Made by a program: the position numbers and the translations under genes
Shown here: positions 22,806 through 22,869 of the stretch, in pieces
Layout: every line of letters begins with the position of its first letter
Position numbering within the stretch: position 1 is the stretch's first letter
Source of the DNA: an uncultured Ruminiclostridium sp.
Lineage (GTDB): Bacteria > Bacillota > Clostridia > Oscillospirales > Ruminococcaceae
Length of the DNA: 22,869 nt
Assembly (NCBI GenBank): GCA_910588335.1
Contig: CAJUQV010000031.1
Location: forward strand, 1 to 22,869
Reading direction: 5' to 3'
Notes under the pieces: generated by a model
The model's input: the letters and a program-made list of their open reading frames with translations, nothing else
The model's database searches: none
What the model was told of the DNA's origin: nothing

Positions 22806-22869
22806 ATGCGTTGTATTTAGAGCGTGTTCACGTAAAACTGTACAAAACAGCTAAAACATGCTAAAATAT

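Overview
The window looks like a chromosome segment of a low-to-mid GC anaerobic gut Clostridia, most like the Ruminococcus/Oscillospiraceae group. This rests on AGGAGG-type ribosome sites, an FeoB/rubredoxin/ylxM-ffh-rpsP-khpA core of Firmicute type, lipoprotein glycosidases, and an LPD28/Api92/ArdA-type mobile-element cargo. This is inference from gene content, not from a search.

Layout. (1) 15-6144, all minus strand: an eight-gene mobile-element operon. In transcription order it holds an unknown protein, an acidic ArdA-like protein, a C5-cytosine methyltransferase, an Api92-like protein, an LPD28 protein, an N6-adenine methyltransferase, an AbrB-like protein and a Bro-N/ANT antirepressor. 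No restriction endonuclease is seen, so it reads as an anti-restriction and regulatory block of an integrated element. (2) 6170-6810: three intrinsic terminators, two diverged repeats with tRNA T-arm-like motifs, then tRNA-Ser(GGA) on the minus strand behind a perfect consensus promoter. The element abuts the 3' end of the tRNA, a common integration site. (3) 7251-13106, plus strand: a beta-mannan utilisation locus with a GH26 lipoprotein mannanase, an aldose 1-epimerase, a 264-residue unknown, a small membrane protein and an intracellular GH3 glycosidase. A 143-bp MITE-like inverted-repeat element sits inside it. (4) 13362-16273: an unknown lipoprotein, a structured intergenic region with a broken small membrane ORF, and FeoB. 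(5) 16303-19152: a consensus promoter followed by ylxM, ffh, rpsP and khpA (protein export and translation), then a rubredoxin with an unusual first metal knuckle. (6) 19106-19663: a gene-free stretch with a long imperfect hairpin repeat and strong terminators. (7) 19664-21613, minus strand: a sigma factor, a membrane protein (candidate anti-sigma) and a PLDc_N-like/zinc-ribbon membrane protein. The first and last each carry a one-base frameshift. (8) 21844-22491: a consensus promoter and a SprA-related HExxH protein, with perfect inverted repeats on either side.

How it fits together: the mannanase would release manno-oligosaccharides at the cell surface, and GH3 and the epimerase would process imported sugars; no transporter is in the window. 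The best candidates for something undescribed are the doubly frameshifted sigma-factor operon, the stacked terminators between tRNA-Ser and the mobile operon, the long-hairpin repeat at 19254-19376, and the 264-residue protein inside the glycan operon. Everything here was read by eye; no similarity search was run.
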